Part shown: in pieces, positions 24,101-34,932 of the stretch
How the letters are laid out: each line of letters starts with the position of its first letter
Position numbering within the stretch: the first letter of the stretch is position 1
Origin: Congeria kusceri
Lineage: Eukaryota; Mollusca; Bivalvia; Myida; Dreissenidae
Length of the DNA stretch: 64,000 bases
Reading direction: 5' to 3'
Assembly (NCBI GenBank): GCA_027627225.1
Contig: CM051025.1
Span: forward strand, 69,094,069-69,158,068
The notes under the pieces: model-generated
Database searches by the model: none
What the model saw: only the letters and a program-made list of their open reading frames with translations
What the model was told of the DNA's origin: nothing
Translations under genes and position numbers: made by a program

Positions 24101-26765
24101 TTTTGTGATTCACTGTTTAATACTTACTGTATATAGACCTAGCCAGTCTAAGCCAATCCGTAGATTCATAATGCACTCTGATCTTGTCTCTGCCAAGCTA
24201 AAGATCTGCTCTTCATAGTCATGAATGAAAAATGGAATCTTTCCATTCTGTAAGATGCTCATGCCTGAGGATAACAAAGTTTATAGCTAACCTCTTACTC
24301 AGATTTGAAATTAATATTAATTTTGTAGATAACTTTACATTTCTGTATCACAAAAAGTAAAACATTCTGCAGGTATATTAAACTGAATATCAGATATGCT
24401 TATGAAAAGAACAAATAAATATTTTACACAATTTCAGATTATTTTAAACTATGAGGAACAACAATATTGTATCCATTTGAACAAGGCAGTCCAAGAGACA
24501 GCTATATCCCCAGCCGAGATTTTTTTAACCTTGAAGTGGTGACCTTGATTTTGAGCCAGCGTGACTGACTCATGCCTTGTGCACATCGTCCCAATGACCT
24601 AAACATTGTGGCCATGTTTGATGAAAATCCTTCAATGGGTAAAGGAGATATGGACCATGCACGAAAAAAGGCTCAAACTTTTGACCTTAAAGTATGACCT
24701 TGGCCTTGAGCCGGCGTCACTGACTCGTGCCTTCTGCACATCGTCTCAATGACCTAAACATTTTAGCAAAGTGTCATGAAAATCCTTCAAAGGGTATAGG
24801 AGATATGGAGCGGACACGAAAATGGTGGCTCAAACCATTGACCATTTACCCCGTCCACGAACTTTACGGATGACCCTCGTACATTGTTGTATAAATTAAT
24901 ATTTAAAAAGTATCTTTTTGACAACATTGGTATTAGTTAACATAATGAACACCTTCTGAATTTCGGCTTTTAGGTTCATCAGAAAAAATCGCTTGATTCA
25001 ATAATGAGGAAATTTTTGTATACCATTAATATTTTTTCCCCAAAGTGATTGACAACTAAAGCCACTTACTGAAGAGCCTTCCAATTGTTATATAGTCCTC
25101 TAGCATATGTTCACGGAGTCCATTATCAAAGTACTTTTCCTTTATTGCTCCGAGTACAAGCTGGAAAAATTCTTTTCTCGGACCGCCAAGGTCATGGGCC
25201 ATCTGAAAGGGTAATACATATAAGTTTGTATTAAATAAATTGAATCATTTTTTTCCCTACCATGGGCATATTTTCGTCAATTTTTTGGGCCGAATTTTGC
25301 CCCCCCCCCCCTCCTATGAAAGAAGAAAAAAGAAATTTTAATTCTGCATAACATTACAAAATTGTGTCTACAAGTATTTTATGCTGTTAAACATTACCTG
25401 GGGTTATTTTCAATTTTTAATAAGAATATCTAATTAAAGTGATTAGATATTCATTATTTTAAATAAATTAAAAAAATATTCCTAAATTCCCCCCGGTAAG
25501 GTATTTTGCGTAAACGTTCCCCCTGGAAGGGCCCAGGCCTGATATCCGCAGGAGTGAGAATATGCCCTGCTGCAACATTTTACATCCAATTTCTTTACCA
25601 AATTAACAATGGCTGATAAAATTTTGATTTTTTACGAAATCAAACATTTAAGCCAAATCTGTAATTGAGTAGCTATAATAAATCATCTTCAAATTACCTC
25701 ATCGTAAAACTGTACCTCCAATACCAGTCTTGGGTTTTGAATAGCCTTGATTTCATCAAAGGAAGTTTCAAGGATGTTTAGCCTATCAACATTTATGAAA
25801 TTGGTTTCCCCTGCTTCCATGGTGTTTTCATTAGAGTCAATGTCAAGCTGTCTTCCAGTCACTATAACTGATTGCAGATATCTTAGCATTTCAACAGAAT
25901 CTTCTATTTTATGACTAACCATGTGTTCTATGGCCTTCTCAACCACAGTATGTACATTATCTGAATGTGGATCAAAAGCTGAATTGTTGCTGTCATTTGA
26001 CTGTTCTACAGCAGTATCAACATAAGCAGATTGCGCATCAGATTCCATATTCAAAAGAAGTTGACTGTTGTGGTCATTAGCTTCGATCACTTGATTGACA
26101 TGTTCACTTGAGACAAAGACAAAACTGTCAGTTCAAGGGTTATTGCAGTTGCTGCTTGGTCGGTTTCCAAATTTGTCTCGATCGGATCTGGATCTGCGAC
26201 TCTTGACATTCCTCTTGGCAGTGAGATCTCAGATTTTGAACTTCAATCTTTTGACTACATTGTCTACATTTTTCTTTTAGGTCAGCATCAGCCGTCTCTA
26301 TTACAACCGGTTCGGTAGATAAATTTTGTTGGATTGGTCGAACATAAATTTTTGCCTGAGTACCGAGGAATTTTTTCAACTCTTTAATGGTCCATGGGCA
26401 GTCAATAACTTTCAAACTCGGGCTATTTGCTTGACATCGAAGCAATTCAAATCCTCCGCAATTTTTCAGCTGGGGAAATCCTATGTATTCGTTGCTATCA
26501 TTCTTTTCTTCCGAACATATCTTTTCCATGATGTTGTCTTGACAACTGAACTGTATTTTTTTAGTACCCAGTCCTGCCTTCATCAGCATTTCTTTAATAT
26601 CAGCTGTTGGGACTTTATTACTGTTTTTGTCACTTAAACACACTATTGTCACAGTCCATGGTCGATGAGGCTCTTTTGAGATTGGTCTTTGTCTTGAATT
26701 TCTCCCAGTACGAGAGAATAGCAAATGTCGCTCCCATCCAGCTCCAAAGTCTCCCACACGACTGG
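21153..26765 (-). CDS. HECT-type E3 ubiquitin ligase of the transposon (SAM exon annotated separately)
   Basis: Exons in reading order: 26765 to about 26140 or 26200, about 26104-25698, 25202-25070, 24264-24128, 23814-23640 and 21445-21153. Exon 1 (VGDFGAGWERHLLFSRTGRN, FPQLKNCGGFELLRC, YVRPIQQNLSTEP, a CxxC/H cluster) matches the pre-HECT region of the G2E3-like HECT proteins scattered through fish, coral and mollusc genomes. The last exons form the HECT domain: VQFYDE joined to MAHDLGGPRKEFF, LEDYITIGRLF, SILQNGKIPFFI, and the C-lobe LPTANTCANTLNLPR with the catalytic Cys at 21267-21269, ending YDLAFSNTFFGMV. All four HECT introns have consistent phases. The first-to-second exon junction is unresolved: a stop at 26140 and a frame change need an unrecognised intron or a frameshift. 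The protein should transfer ubiquitin from an E2; the substrate is unknown. Confidence 0.75.
21497..21740 (+). repeat. Dispersed repeat (GACAGCCCTAGGTGGCTCAC family)
   Basis: Starts AACAAGACAGCCCTAGGTGG and continues with AGCAAACTAAAGCACCACTG and a run on TTTTTGACCCGATATGACCC. A diverged relative lies at 26940-27270 (GAGTTGCTCATCTGAGTATA, AACTAAAGCCCCACTTGCAG). Both sit beside or within the HECT gene region. Non-coding. Confidence 0.45.
22018..22845 (+). mobile_element. Pearl/Helentron-like repeat with tandem core and 3' hairpin
   Basis: The head reads AACAAGAGCTTTGTCACAGA. Four imperfect units of about 160 bp contain CCATAGCAACCACAATTTTT, CGTGCATATTCCCCATATGG and GAGTTATCGCAGGATCCAGA. Short GACGGACGGACA runs follow two of the units. 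The 3' end is a strong hairpin (CCCCTCCGGT, loop, ACCGGTAGGGG) followed immediately by ACTAAAAA. It lies in the long intron between HECT exons 23640 and 21445. Confidence 0.6.
24480..24850 (+). repeat. Tandem dispersed repeat in a HECT-gene intron
   Basis: Two units of about 170 bp share GACCTTGATTTTGAGCCAGC-type sequence, GTGACTGACTCATGCCTT, GCACATCGTCYCAATGACCT and TGAAAATCCTTCAAWGGGTA. It lies in the intron between 24264 and 25070. Non-coding. Confidence 0.55.
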
Positions 26766-26939
26766 AAATAAATAAACAGTTGCAAACTATGAAACAAGTT
26801 ACATTATTTAAAGTATCATAGAAAAGTTGCAAACTACTGCCATAACTGAATACACAGGTGGTAATAACATGCTCATGGTTATATAAAAATACTTTTATAT
26901 ATACGTTTGGTCGTCTATGTCAAAGATGCTTTAAAAGAC

Positions 26940-27270
26940 AGCAATGAGTTGCTCATCTGAGTATAAATCAAACTAAAGCCCCACTTGCAGCCTTATTATT
27001 TACCTTGAGCATTAACAAGATTTTTCTTTTATTTGACCTGTTGACCGAGTTTATGTCCCAAAAAGACCCACTTTGAACTCAGTCATCTTAGCATGTCCTG
27101 AACAAGTTTCATAACGATTCGGGCAAATAATATTGCCTCTAGAGTGTTCACAGAGCTTTTTCATTTCATTTGATACAGTGATCTAGTTTTTGACCCACGA
27201 TGACCCAGTTTCCACACCGTATAAGATATCCAACAGATAATTGTTATGAGCAAGTTACATGATGATGATT
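26940..27270 (+). repeat. Diverged dispersed repeat
   Basis: Diverged copy of the family at 21497. Sections such as TTGACCGAGTTTATGTCCCA and AAAAGACCCACTTTGAACTC recur in altered form. Non-coding, upstream of the pre-HECT exon. Confidence 0.4.
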
Positions 27271-27800
27271 GCACAAAAAAGTTGCTTCAAGAGTGAAAAC
27301 AAGCTTTTTCTTAAAGTTGACCTGGTGATCAATTAAACACCTTACCAGTATATAAGGTAATGCAGGAACAATATCTTCACTGCATTCCTTATTTAAAATG
27401 AATAGTGTGTTTTTATGTTTTGCTTTATTTTAATTGATTAATTGTTCATTCTAAGTTTAAAATGTACAACATTACTGTTTTAATGCACTTAGTTGAATTA
27501 TTTTGAATTTATATCATTTTAATAATTATGTTGATTAAACTAAGTTATGAAATGAAAAAAAATATATTTCAAATAAATGTAAAACAATATTCATTTCAAA
27601 AATGAGTGGCTCTAAATAAGACTAAATGTTGTTCAAGTATTATTTGTTGTTGTGTATTAATGAATTTGAATGTTTGATTTATGTATGTGTGATTCTATGA
27701 CTACACTCCTTACTTGCAATAAATGGTGTTTATTCATTTTGGCTTGCAGTACGGCTTCCTCCTCCTAAAGAACCCCTCACAAGACAATGTAGTCGTTAAA

Positions 27801-27951
27801 GAGAAATTACTACAAAATCTTCCATCACATTAAATTCAAGAAATTACTACAAAATCTTCCATCACATTAAAATCAAGAAATTACTACAAAATCCTCCATC
27901 ACATTAAATTCAAGAAATTACTACAAAATCTTCCATCACATTAAATTCAAG
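27801..27951 (+). repeat. Four-copy 37-bp tandem repeat
   Basis: Four near-identical units built on AAATTACTACAAAATCTTCC and ATCACATTAAATTCAAG, with single changes between copies. It is non-coding and lies between the SAM exon and the pre-HECT exon. Confidence 0.85.
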
Positions 27952-28059
27952 CAAAATAGACATTGGGACAAAATTCAGAGACAACAATCACACTGTGCCC
28001 ACAATAATAACAACTACAACAACAACAATCTCTGTCAAAATAAAAAAAAAACTGTTTTT

Positions 28060-28890
28060 CTTTTTTTAAGTAATGGTGACCTTGACCCCCCACCCGTCAG
28101 ATGCAATTCCAAGTGAGGTCTAAATATAAGGTACCCATGTGTGAAGTTTTATCACAAAAGCTGAATCAGCTCTCGGGACATTGAACGGAAAACTTGCCAT
28201 ATCTAGGAATGGTGACCTTGACCTGGACCCAACCCATCCTAAAGGCAATCCCAAGCTAGGTCTCCATATAAGGTATTTATAAATTAAGTTTCATTGCAAT
28301 ACTTCAATTAGTTTGCAAGATATTGCTTGGGAAACAGTTTTTCTATGTTTGGTAAGGGAGACATTGACGCCACCTATCCCAGATGCAATCCCTAAGAAAT
28401 GTCTTGATATAAGGTACCTGTGTGTGAAGTTTCATGGCAGTAACTTAACGTGTTCTCGAGTTATGAGCGAAAACTGTTTTTCTATTTATAGTAATGTTGA
28501 CCTTGATCCCATCTACACCAGTTGCAATTCAAAGCAAGGTCTCATTTCAGGAATATATAATTATGAAGTTTCATCACAAATAAAGCTTAAGTTATTTCCA
28601 AGTTATTGAGTGGAAACCGTTTTGCTATTGAAAGTAATGTTCACCTTGACCCCACCTACCCTAGATGCAATCAAAAGCGAGGTCTCTCTTAAAGTATCCA
28701 TTATGAAGTTTTATCACAATAAGTCAAATCATTCTCAAATTATTGAGTGAAAACCATTTTGCTATTTTCAGTTATGGTGACCTTGACCCTGCCTACCCCA
28801 AATACAATCCCAAGTGAGGTATTGATATAATGTATCTAAGCATGAAGTTTCATTAAGATAACGAAATGGGTTCTCAAGTTATTATCAACA
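28060..28890 (+). repeat. Tandem repeat of about 150 bp (GTGACCTTGACCC type)
   Basis: Five to six imperfect units share GTGACCTTGACCC, CCAGATGCAATCCCAAG, AGGTCTNNATATAAGGTA and TGAAGTTTCATCACAATA, ending with GAGTTATTGAGTGAAAACC. It resembles the core at 11.84-12.30 kb and is probably a pearl-like core without recognisable ends. Confidence 0.55.
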
Positions 28891-28899
28891 CCAAAATAA

Positions 28900-30216
28900 A
28901 CAATTTTGAAAAATTTAAGCAATAGTTTTTATAAATTTTTGTCCTAATGACAAAAAAGAGAAAAAATGAGGTTTCGTTTTGTTCTTGTTTTCTTCATTTT
29001 AGGCACAAAATTTCATACTTATTCAGTTGCAGCTGCAGAAGTTTGAATGATATTTAATGGAACACATTAAGCAATTTAGCAAATTGTTTTAAACAGAAAA
29101 CAAAGTAGCAGAATCACAATAAAACTTTACTACAGACAACTTAAGTTTCATCTTAAATAACAGTGACCCAGATGTATGTTTTTTAAAGGTTAAACATTAT
29201 GTTCTAAATTTAAATAAAACATAATTACACATAATAATAATACAACATTAGTACTTACAAGTGTTAACATACCTAAACAGTAGATGTCCTTATTTCAATT
29301 AACCACATGCATACCAAGTAGATGATAATTGTTGAAAATCAGCAGTGCCACATCAATGTTAATTAGCACAAGTTACTGTTAGCTTGTTTTAGCCATATTT
29401 ATTTTATTCACTTGATATGAGTTGTAAGAGATTAGTAGTTTGATTCAAGAAGTAGAGACCAGGGCCCTGTTTTACTAAGCTACTTACGCAATTCTTAGAC
29501 TTGCGCGCACAATTTAAATTCGGTATTGGCTCTTCACATTACTATTAGCTTACCGGTAAAAGAACTCATGGTTTCTATTATAACATGACATTTTAAATTT
29601 CAAGAAATGATTAATTTGCCTCAATCTGTTATTACAAAATTCCAAGAATTTAAAATATATACGTAAAAATAAGAATTGCGTAAGCTTAGTAAAACATTCT
29701 GCATTATTCTTTATAAAACGTATTATTGTAATCTCCTGTAGAAATATTTTGAACTTGTTAATATTTGCTTCTCATATGAAACCTTATACAAAAGTACCTT
29801 TGCATAACTAGCTTGCACACACTTTCAGTGTTGCTAGCAGGCCTGTTATCAGCAGTTCTATTTAACACATTTGTCTCTCTCGAAACTCTCCTATTTGATT
29901 CCTATATTTCAGAAATAAATATCTTGTCTTTCCTAAAAACCAGTTTGTCTCCATAGGAAATTGATCTGCTATACAAATGGAGTGACCCTTTCTCAGCCCC
30001 CTGTGTCTTTTTTTCTAATAAATCCAGATTAAAAACATGTGGTTTAAATTAGTGCATGGATGGTAGTTTTACTTCTTATTAATAAATCTGCTGTAAAACA
30101 AATGGGGTGGAATAGATTTTAGCTTGTAGAATTGTGTGATAAATGATATGTTTGGCTGTATTTGCTTTAATTGAAAATTGTGAACTCATCAATAATAAAC
30201 TGATTAGTAACGCCAA
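28900..30216. other. AT-rich stretch without recognised features
   Basis: Putative intron between the SAM exon and the pre-HECT exon. No open frame, repeat structure or splice-bounded exon with recognisable sequence is apparent. Confidence 0.4.
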
Positions 30217-30370
30217 AAAAAAAAAAAAATTATTATTATTATTATTAATTAAAATAATAGCATTAGAAGTAAAATTAATAATAATCAATTTATGTTGCAT
30301 CATCATCATCATCATCTTCTTCTTCTTTTATCAGCATCATTATCACTACAACCACCACCACCACCACTGC
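30217..30370 (+). repeat. Compound microsatellite
   Basis: Successive A-run, (ATT)n, (CAT)n, (CTT)n and (ACC)n tracts. The overlapping open frames are simple-sequence artefacts. Confidence 0.85.
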
Positions 30371-31076
30371 CGATTTTCAATGATTTTCATCAACAATTTA
30401 AGGAGAAAGGAGATTATGACACAGACATACAGGCACAGACAATTTTCCACACAGTCATCTTATGCAATAAAATGACTTACCATCACCAATATTTTTTACA
30501 TTAGTAAAATCTCATAAAAATGGGTTGATTTAGCTTTATTTATTGTATTATTGCTGTAGCTCTACAAACCTCTAAAAAATGTCTTGCTAACAAAAGATAA
30601 GACTGTGTTAAATAGAATGAATAGCTTTATGTCATTAGCGAAAGCATTATGTGTCCAAATGTTTGAACAACATAAAAGGCGTCAAAATAGGACAGCGTCA
30701 ATTTAGGTCACTTGAGGATATGTTAATCCCTCAGTCCCCACCTGCAAATATTAATATTTTAAAGTAGGGTTTAAAAATAGTCAGTCAGTAAATAATTAGC
30801 CCATGGATTTTGTTCAAATTTTACATAGTTTGCTGAACCAGAAGTGTGCATCAATAAATACTATACACTTACTGACCATTATCATAGGAACATATTTCTT
30901 ACGCGTGTCCGGATATACGTACTGTCCGGATTAACGTACCGCACCAGTATGGCGAATATTGAAAATTGCTAAATCGTTGTTTTACCCTAGTATTGGGCGG
31001 TTGGTGGACTGAGTCAAACATGGAATTACGTGAATCAAGGCATTAACACTGAGTTGTTAAGTTTTTTTCCTAACCT

Positions 31077-31334
31077 GCTGACAGTGGAGCCTTGGTCATT
31101 GCCAATGACACTGGTTTCGCTGGGACTTGGAGTGACGTCACGTTGTTGGATTTCCCGTACCTTCTCCCTCAGCCTTACCCTGTCACCGATTGTTGTCACG
31201 CCAAGTCGGCATAGTTCATTGTCTGACAGAGTCAGCAAATTTAAAAACTCTATTCGTTGGCTAACGAAGTTGTTTAACAGGCCATGTAGCCCTATTTCTT
31301 GCAAAACACTTTCGATTGTTTGGCGGCCCGCCAT
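31077..31334 (-). CDS. SAM-domain exon, probable first exon of the HECT gene
   Basis: The ATG at 31334 starts MAGRQTIESVLQEIGL, then LNLLTLSDNELCRLGV and GDRVRLREKVREIQQ, a recognisable SAM-type five-helix pattern (residues 1-66). The frame runs on to a stop at 31035, but a donor-like CAG|GTTAGG sits near 31076, so splicing to downstream exons on the same strand is likely. It starts about 100 bp inside the right repeat array, mirroring the transposase at the left end. SAM domains mediate protein-protein oligomerisation. Whether it joins the pre-HECT exon at 26765 is inferred from strand, spacing and the known SAM+HECT neighbours, not proven. Confidence 0.65.
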
Positions 31335-31439
31335 AACGATTTTTCAAATGGCAAGATAGCAACTAAGGGAGTTGGTGTTTTGACACCATGGTAAAAAATA
31401 GCATTTTATCAACGCAAATTACCATCGTGTATTGACGAT

Positions 31440-32115
31440 TAAGCATCATATACTGTCAAACTACCAACATATAGTGGACAATTAGCATCATGTAATGATA
31501 AACAAGCAACATATAATGTAAAACTAGCATCATATAGTGGAAAATGAGCATCATGTTATGATAAATAAGCATCATTTAATGTCAACCTAGCATCTTATTA
31601 TGGAAAATGAACATCACTGTATGGTTATAAGCAGCGCATAATGTCAAACTAGCATCATATAATAGAAAATGAGCATCACGTAGTATTAAACAAGCAGCGT
31701 ATAATGTTAAACTAGCATCATACAATGTAAAACTAAAATCATATAATTGAAAAAGACATATTGTGATGATAAATAAGCAGCGACTAATGTCAAACTAGCA
31801 TCATATTATGGACATTGAACATTATGTTATGATAAATAAGCAGTCCATAATGTCAAACTACCATCATATAATGGAAAATGAGCATCATATAACGGACAAT
31901 GAGCATCATATAATGGACAATAAGCATCATATAATGGATAATGAGCATCATATAATAGAAAATTATCATCATGTTATTATAAATAAGCAGCGTATAATGT
32001 CAAAGTAACATCATATTATGGAAAATGAGCATCATGTTTTAATAAATAGCAGCGTATAATGTCAAATTAACATCGTCTAATGGAAAATGAACACCATATA
32101 ATGAAAAATAAGCAG
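31440..32115 (-). repeat. Right subterminal array of 21-bp repeats
   Basis: The inverted counterpart of the left array. On the plus strand the unit reads GAGCATCATATAATGGAAAA plus one base, with variants containing GCAGCGTATAATGTCAAACT. Exact 21-bp spacing is clear at about 31860-31965. It ends at the terminal inverted repeat. Confidence 0.85.
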
Positions 32116-32159
32116 CGTATAAAAGTTTTTCTCATGTTAAGGCGTTATGGCGTTCCATA

Positions 32160-32165
32160 AGATAA
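32160..32165 (+). repeat. Right target-site duplication AGATAA
   Basis: Directly follows the terminal CGTTCCATA and is identical to 8370-8375. Confidence 0.85.
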
Positions 32166-33185
32166 CAAGACAAGTAACGGAAGGCGTGACATATACTGAG
32201 CAAAATAAGTTAAGCAACAACTCGAACGTTAGAAAATATAAAATGCATCTTAAAGTGAAAACGCAACATTGTGTATTGGTCGTATTTTATTATACAACAT
32301 CGTAACATTTATACCAAGCATGACGTTGATATTCACAAGTACAACTGTCTTTAAGGGATGGACCAGTACAAGATCTATAAGGAGAAATGAACTGCTATTT
32401 CTTTAATGATGACTCAATGAAATATATTAAGTTTTAGTTTTGTTTCAAAACTTATTAAATTCGTATAATGCAAGGCTTAAAACTGATCCCGATTGTCCGA
32501 TAAAACAACCCAAAACGGACTGTGTTTTGCGCGCTTTCAATGTCAACGACCGTACATCGACATGCCGCTTATATTTCCAGCAGGGAGATCCATGGTCACG
32601 TAACAGAACCGAACTCACTTCAGTGAGTTCCGCACCTGGGGATTATGATGGTCTAACCAGTTTTCGTGGTACTTACTGTGCAATCGTTTTGTTTATCAAC
32701 CAAACCAACCAAACAGTTGAAACAAGTAACTAAACTTAAATACTAAAACATATTTCAACAAAATTTGCTTACTTTATTCATATAATGACGGTTATTAATC
32801 CGTGTAGCGCCTTTTTTTTAACGTCACTGTCGGCCATTTTGAATTAAAATTAAATTTTTGTTATTTATTCTAAAACAGTTTGTTTATAGCTAATTACCAT
32901 TTGTTACATCATATAATGTATGTACTGGGGTATATCAATATCTTATAAAATTCATAAAACATAGATTGATTTGTTGCACCGTATGTATAGGTATTGTTGC
33001 ACCATATTTATAGGAAATTCAATTGTCAACTGCCAATTGGCATTTGTTTTATTTAAAAGTACGTTGGAACAAAACTTTTACAGTAGCAGTCGATCTTCAT
33101 ATCACTCATGGTAAGTCATGTACACATTTCAAACATCCTTTTTAACATTCATACAAGTAATAGATTTAACTTTTAAGCAATAATT
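32166..33185. other. Intergenic stretch, no supported gene
   Basis: Contains a 97-codon open frame at 32440-32733 with no recognisable domain, no splice context and no family resemblance. The rest is AT-rich. Confidence 0.4.
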
Positions 33186-34932
33186 TTATTCTTCAGAATG
33201 GTGTGGGTGGCATGGGCAGACAAAAGTGTCATTTCTTCTCAACACTCTCACTGTGGTACAGTATTTCAAGTGAACCCAGTGCCCACAACCATCAAAGTCA
33301 CATTGACCCCAGTTTGTAATTGATACAAACATATCTTGGTTTGTTTTTTTCTACATAAAATTTATGGCAAACACAACATTTTTCAGATTCCCCTATTTCA
33401 CTTTCAGTTTCAGAATTTGATCCAAGCAAAGCGTTTGTTGCTGCCATTCCAGAAGAACCAGGTTCAGGTATTGTACTTTTTAAGGGGGGATTGAATGTTT
33501 TCTTCTTAGTTACTTCTTTGCATTTGTCATTTTTTTGTTTTGCAGCAATAAGCTTTTCTGCCAATTCTGGGTTTGTGATTTCTTTTCCAGATGTTATAAT
33601 CTTATTTGAGCTGCATGCTCTTGTTTTCAAAGAGGGCACAAACTTTGGTACTTTTTTCTTCAAAAATATTTCCACTGGTGTTAGGTTAGTGTTATTGTCA
33701 TTTTCATGTGAGGAATCTGCTGATTGTTGTTCATTTGTAATGATATTTGGCATTAATTGTTCAGGTTCAATGACGTGTGGATTGAGTGGAACAACTCCTG
33801 CTTTTCGAAATGCACTGATGATGTTAGCTGGTGTCAATGATTTCACATATGCTTGGCAAGCCAATTTACATATGTCATATCGAGTTATTTGCCTTTCCAA
33901 CATTTTGGCGCATAAAATCTTGACATGAACTGTTGTACGCAGATTTGAAAGGTTTGAAGATGCCAACATCTAATGGCTGAAGCAAATGTGAGCTATGTGC
34001 AGGAATCACCATTAGAATAACTTTATTTTGCAATGCCCAGTTTATAAGTAAAGGGCTAAACTGAGAGGAGGTACCATCATACAGTATCAGTGTGTAGTCG
34101 GCTCCTATACCATCTGGGACATGTTTGTGAAGATGTTCAGTGATGTATTTATAGAAAATTTCACTATTAGACCAGCCCGTTTCTGACATGCAATACCCTG
34201 TACCCGGCAATGCACCTTCTAACAAATCATTGGTGAATCTTTACCCCTGAAATACAATATATGGGGGGACTGCTTTACCAGTTGCACTGCAACTTGCAAT
34301 TACTGTAGTTGTGTTGGATTTGTTTGATGTAACTGCTGGCACAGATACTCTTTTAGGCCCAATGATGTTAGTTGGCTTGTGTTCAGGAGATATCCCTGTC
34401 TCATCAATGTTAAAAATTCTGAAAGGCTTCTCAATCAAATCATATTTGTGTAATACATTGCCCAATTCTTCATAGTAATTGTTAATTACTGATTGGCTAA
34501 CTGCTTTTGCTCTCATCAGTGACAAGGATCTAGGTTTGAGACTTTTCAAACTGGGATGCCGTTTTAAGAATCTGTTGAGCCACATTTCACTAAGTAGTTG
34601 CCCATTGTTTGGTAGCTTTCCGAGAAAAATTGCAGTGTCAGTAGCTAAAAGCCTAAGTTCATTGTAGCTGTAGCCATATCCAAAGAGGGCCATTTTTACA
34701 CATGTTCAGTTATTGTTTGCTCATCTTGTTCACTAAGAAGTGATGATGGGCCTGATTTTTTTTTATCAAATTGTATAATCCCCTTGGCCCTGTCACGAAG
34801 TGTCTGCTCCGGAACACCATACTGTTGGGCAGCTTTATACACAGAAATATTGCCTTCCGGCCATGCCTTATATGCCAGTTGCAAGGCCTCAGGGTTGTAT
34901 GTTCTGTATGATTTGTGCTTTTGTGGATGAAT
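33186..34932 (-). pseudogene. Decayed pogo/Tigger-type transposase with C-terminal zinc finger
   Basis: Read right to left: a psq-type helix-turn-helix (LAYKAWPEGNISVYKAAQQY, GVPEQTLRDRAKG), a CENP-B-like DNA-binding region (LLSEMWLNRFLKRHPSLK), then DDE_1 with FNIDETGI, LILYDGTSSQ and PAHSSHLLQPLDVGIF. A Cys/His PHD-like finger follows (CCVCHKFY, then CDFDGCGHWVHLKYC, ending VCPCHPHH). The frame is broken: a shift near 34695, an in-frame TAA at 34241-34243 before FTNDLLEGALPG, a shift near 33895, and a shift near 33305 inside the finger. The family usually has DGHSSH where this has DGTSSQ. It cannot make a full transposase. A possible acceptor (TTTTAG) at 34933 suggests an upstream non-coding exon. 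Inverted ends were not identified. Confidence 0.8.

Larger units (their letters stand above)
8376..32159. mobile_element. 23.8-kb TIR DNA transposon carrying SAM-DDE transposase and SAM/HECT genes
   Basis: The left end reads TATGGAACGCCATCACTGCC then TTAACATGA. The reverse complement of the right end (from 32159 inward) reads TATGGAACGCCATAACGCC then TTAACATGA. Both are flanked by AGATAA. Inside each terminus is a long array of related 21-bp repeats in inverted orientation, so the inverted ends total about 0.7-0.8 kb. The left array is followed by an inward-reading transposase and the right array by an inward-reading SAM exon and HECT gene, so the two genes converge. A non-LTR retrotransposon, a MITE and pearl-like repeats sit in the interior. 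The 6-bp target site and TAT start resemble what I recall of the eukaryotic IS3EU superfamily. That assignment is inference and could be another integrase-like superfamily. Confidence 0.85.

Noticed and set aside
30143..30504. His- and Leu-rich open frames
   Set aside because: Translations of the compound microsatellite in several frames.
32440..32733. 97-codon open frame downstream of the transposon
   Set aside because: No recognisable domain, no neighbours on the strand, unremarkable composition.
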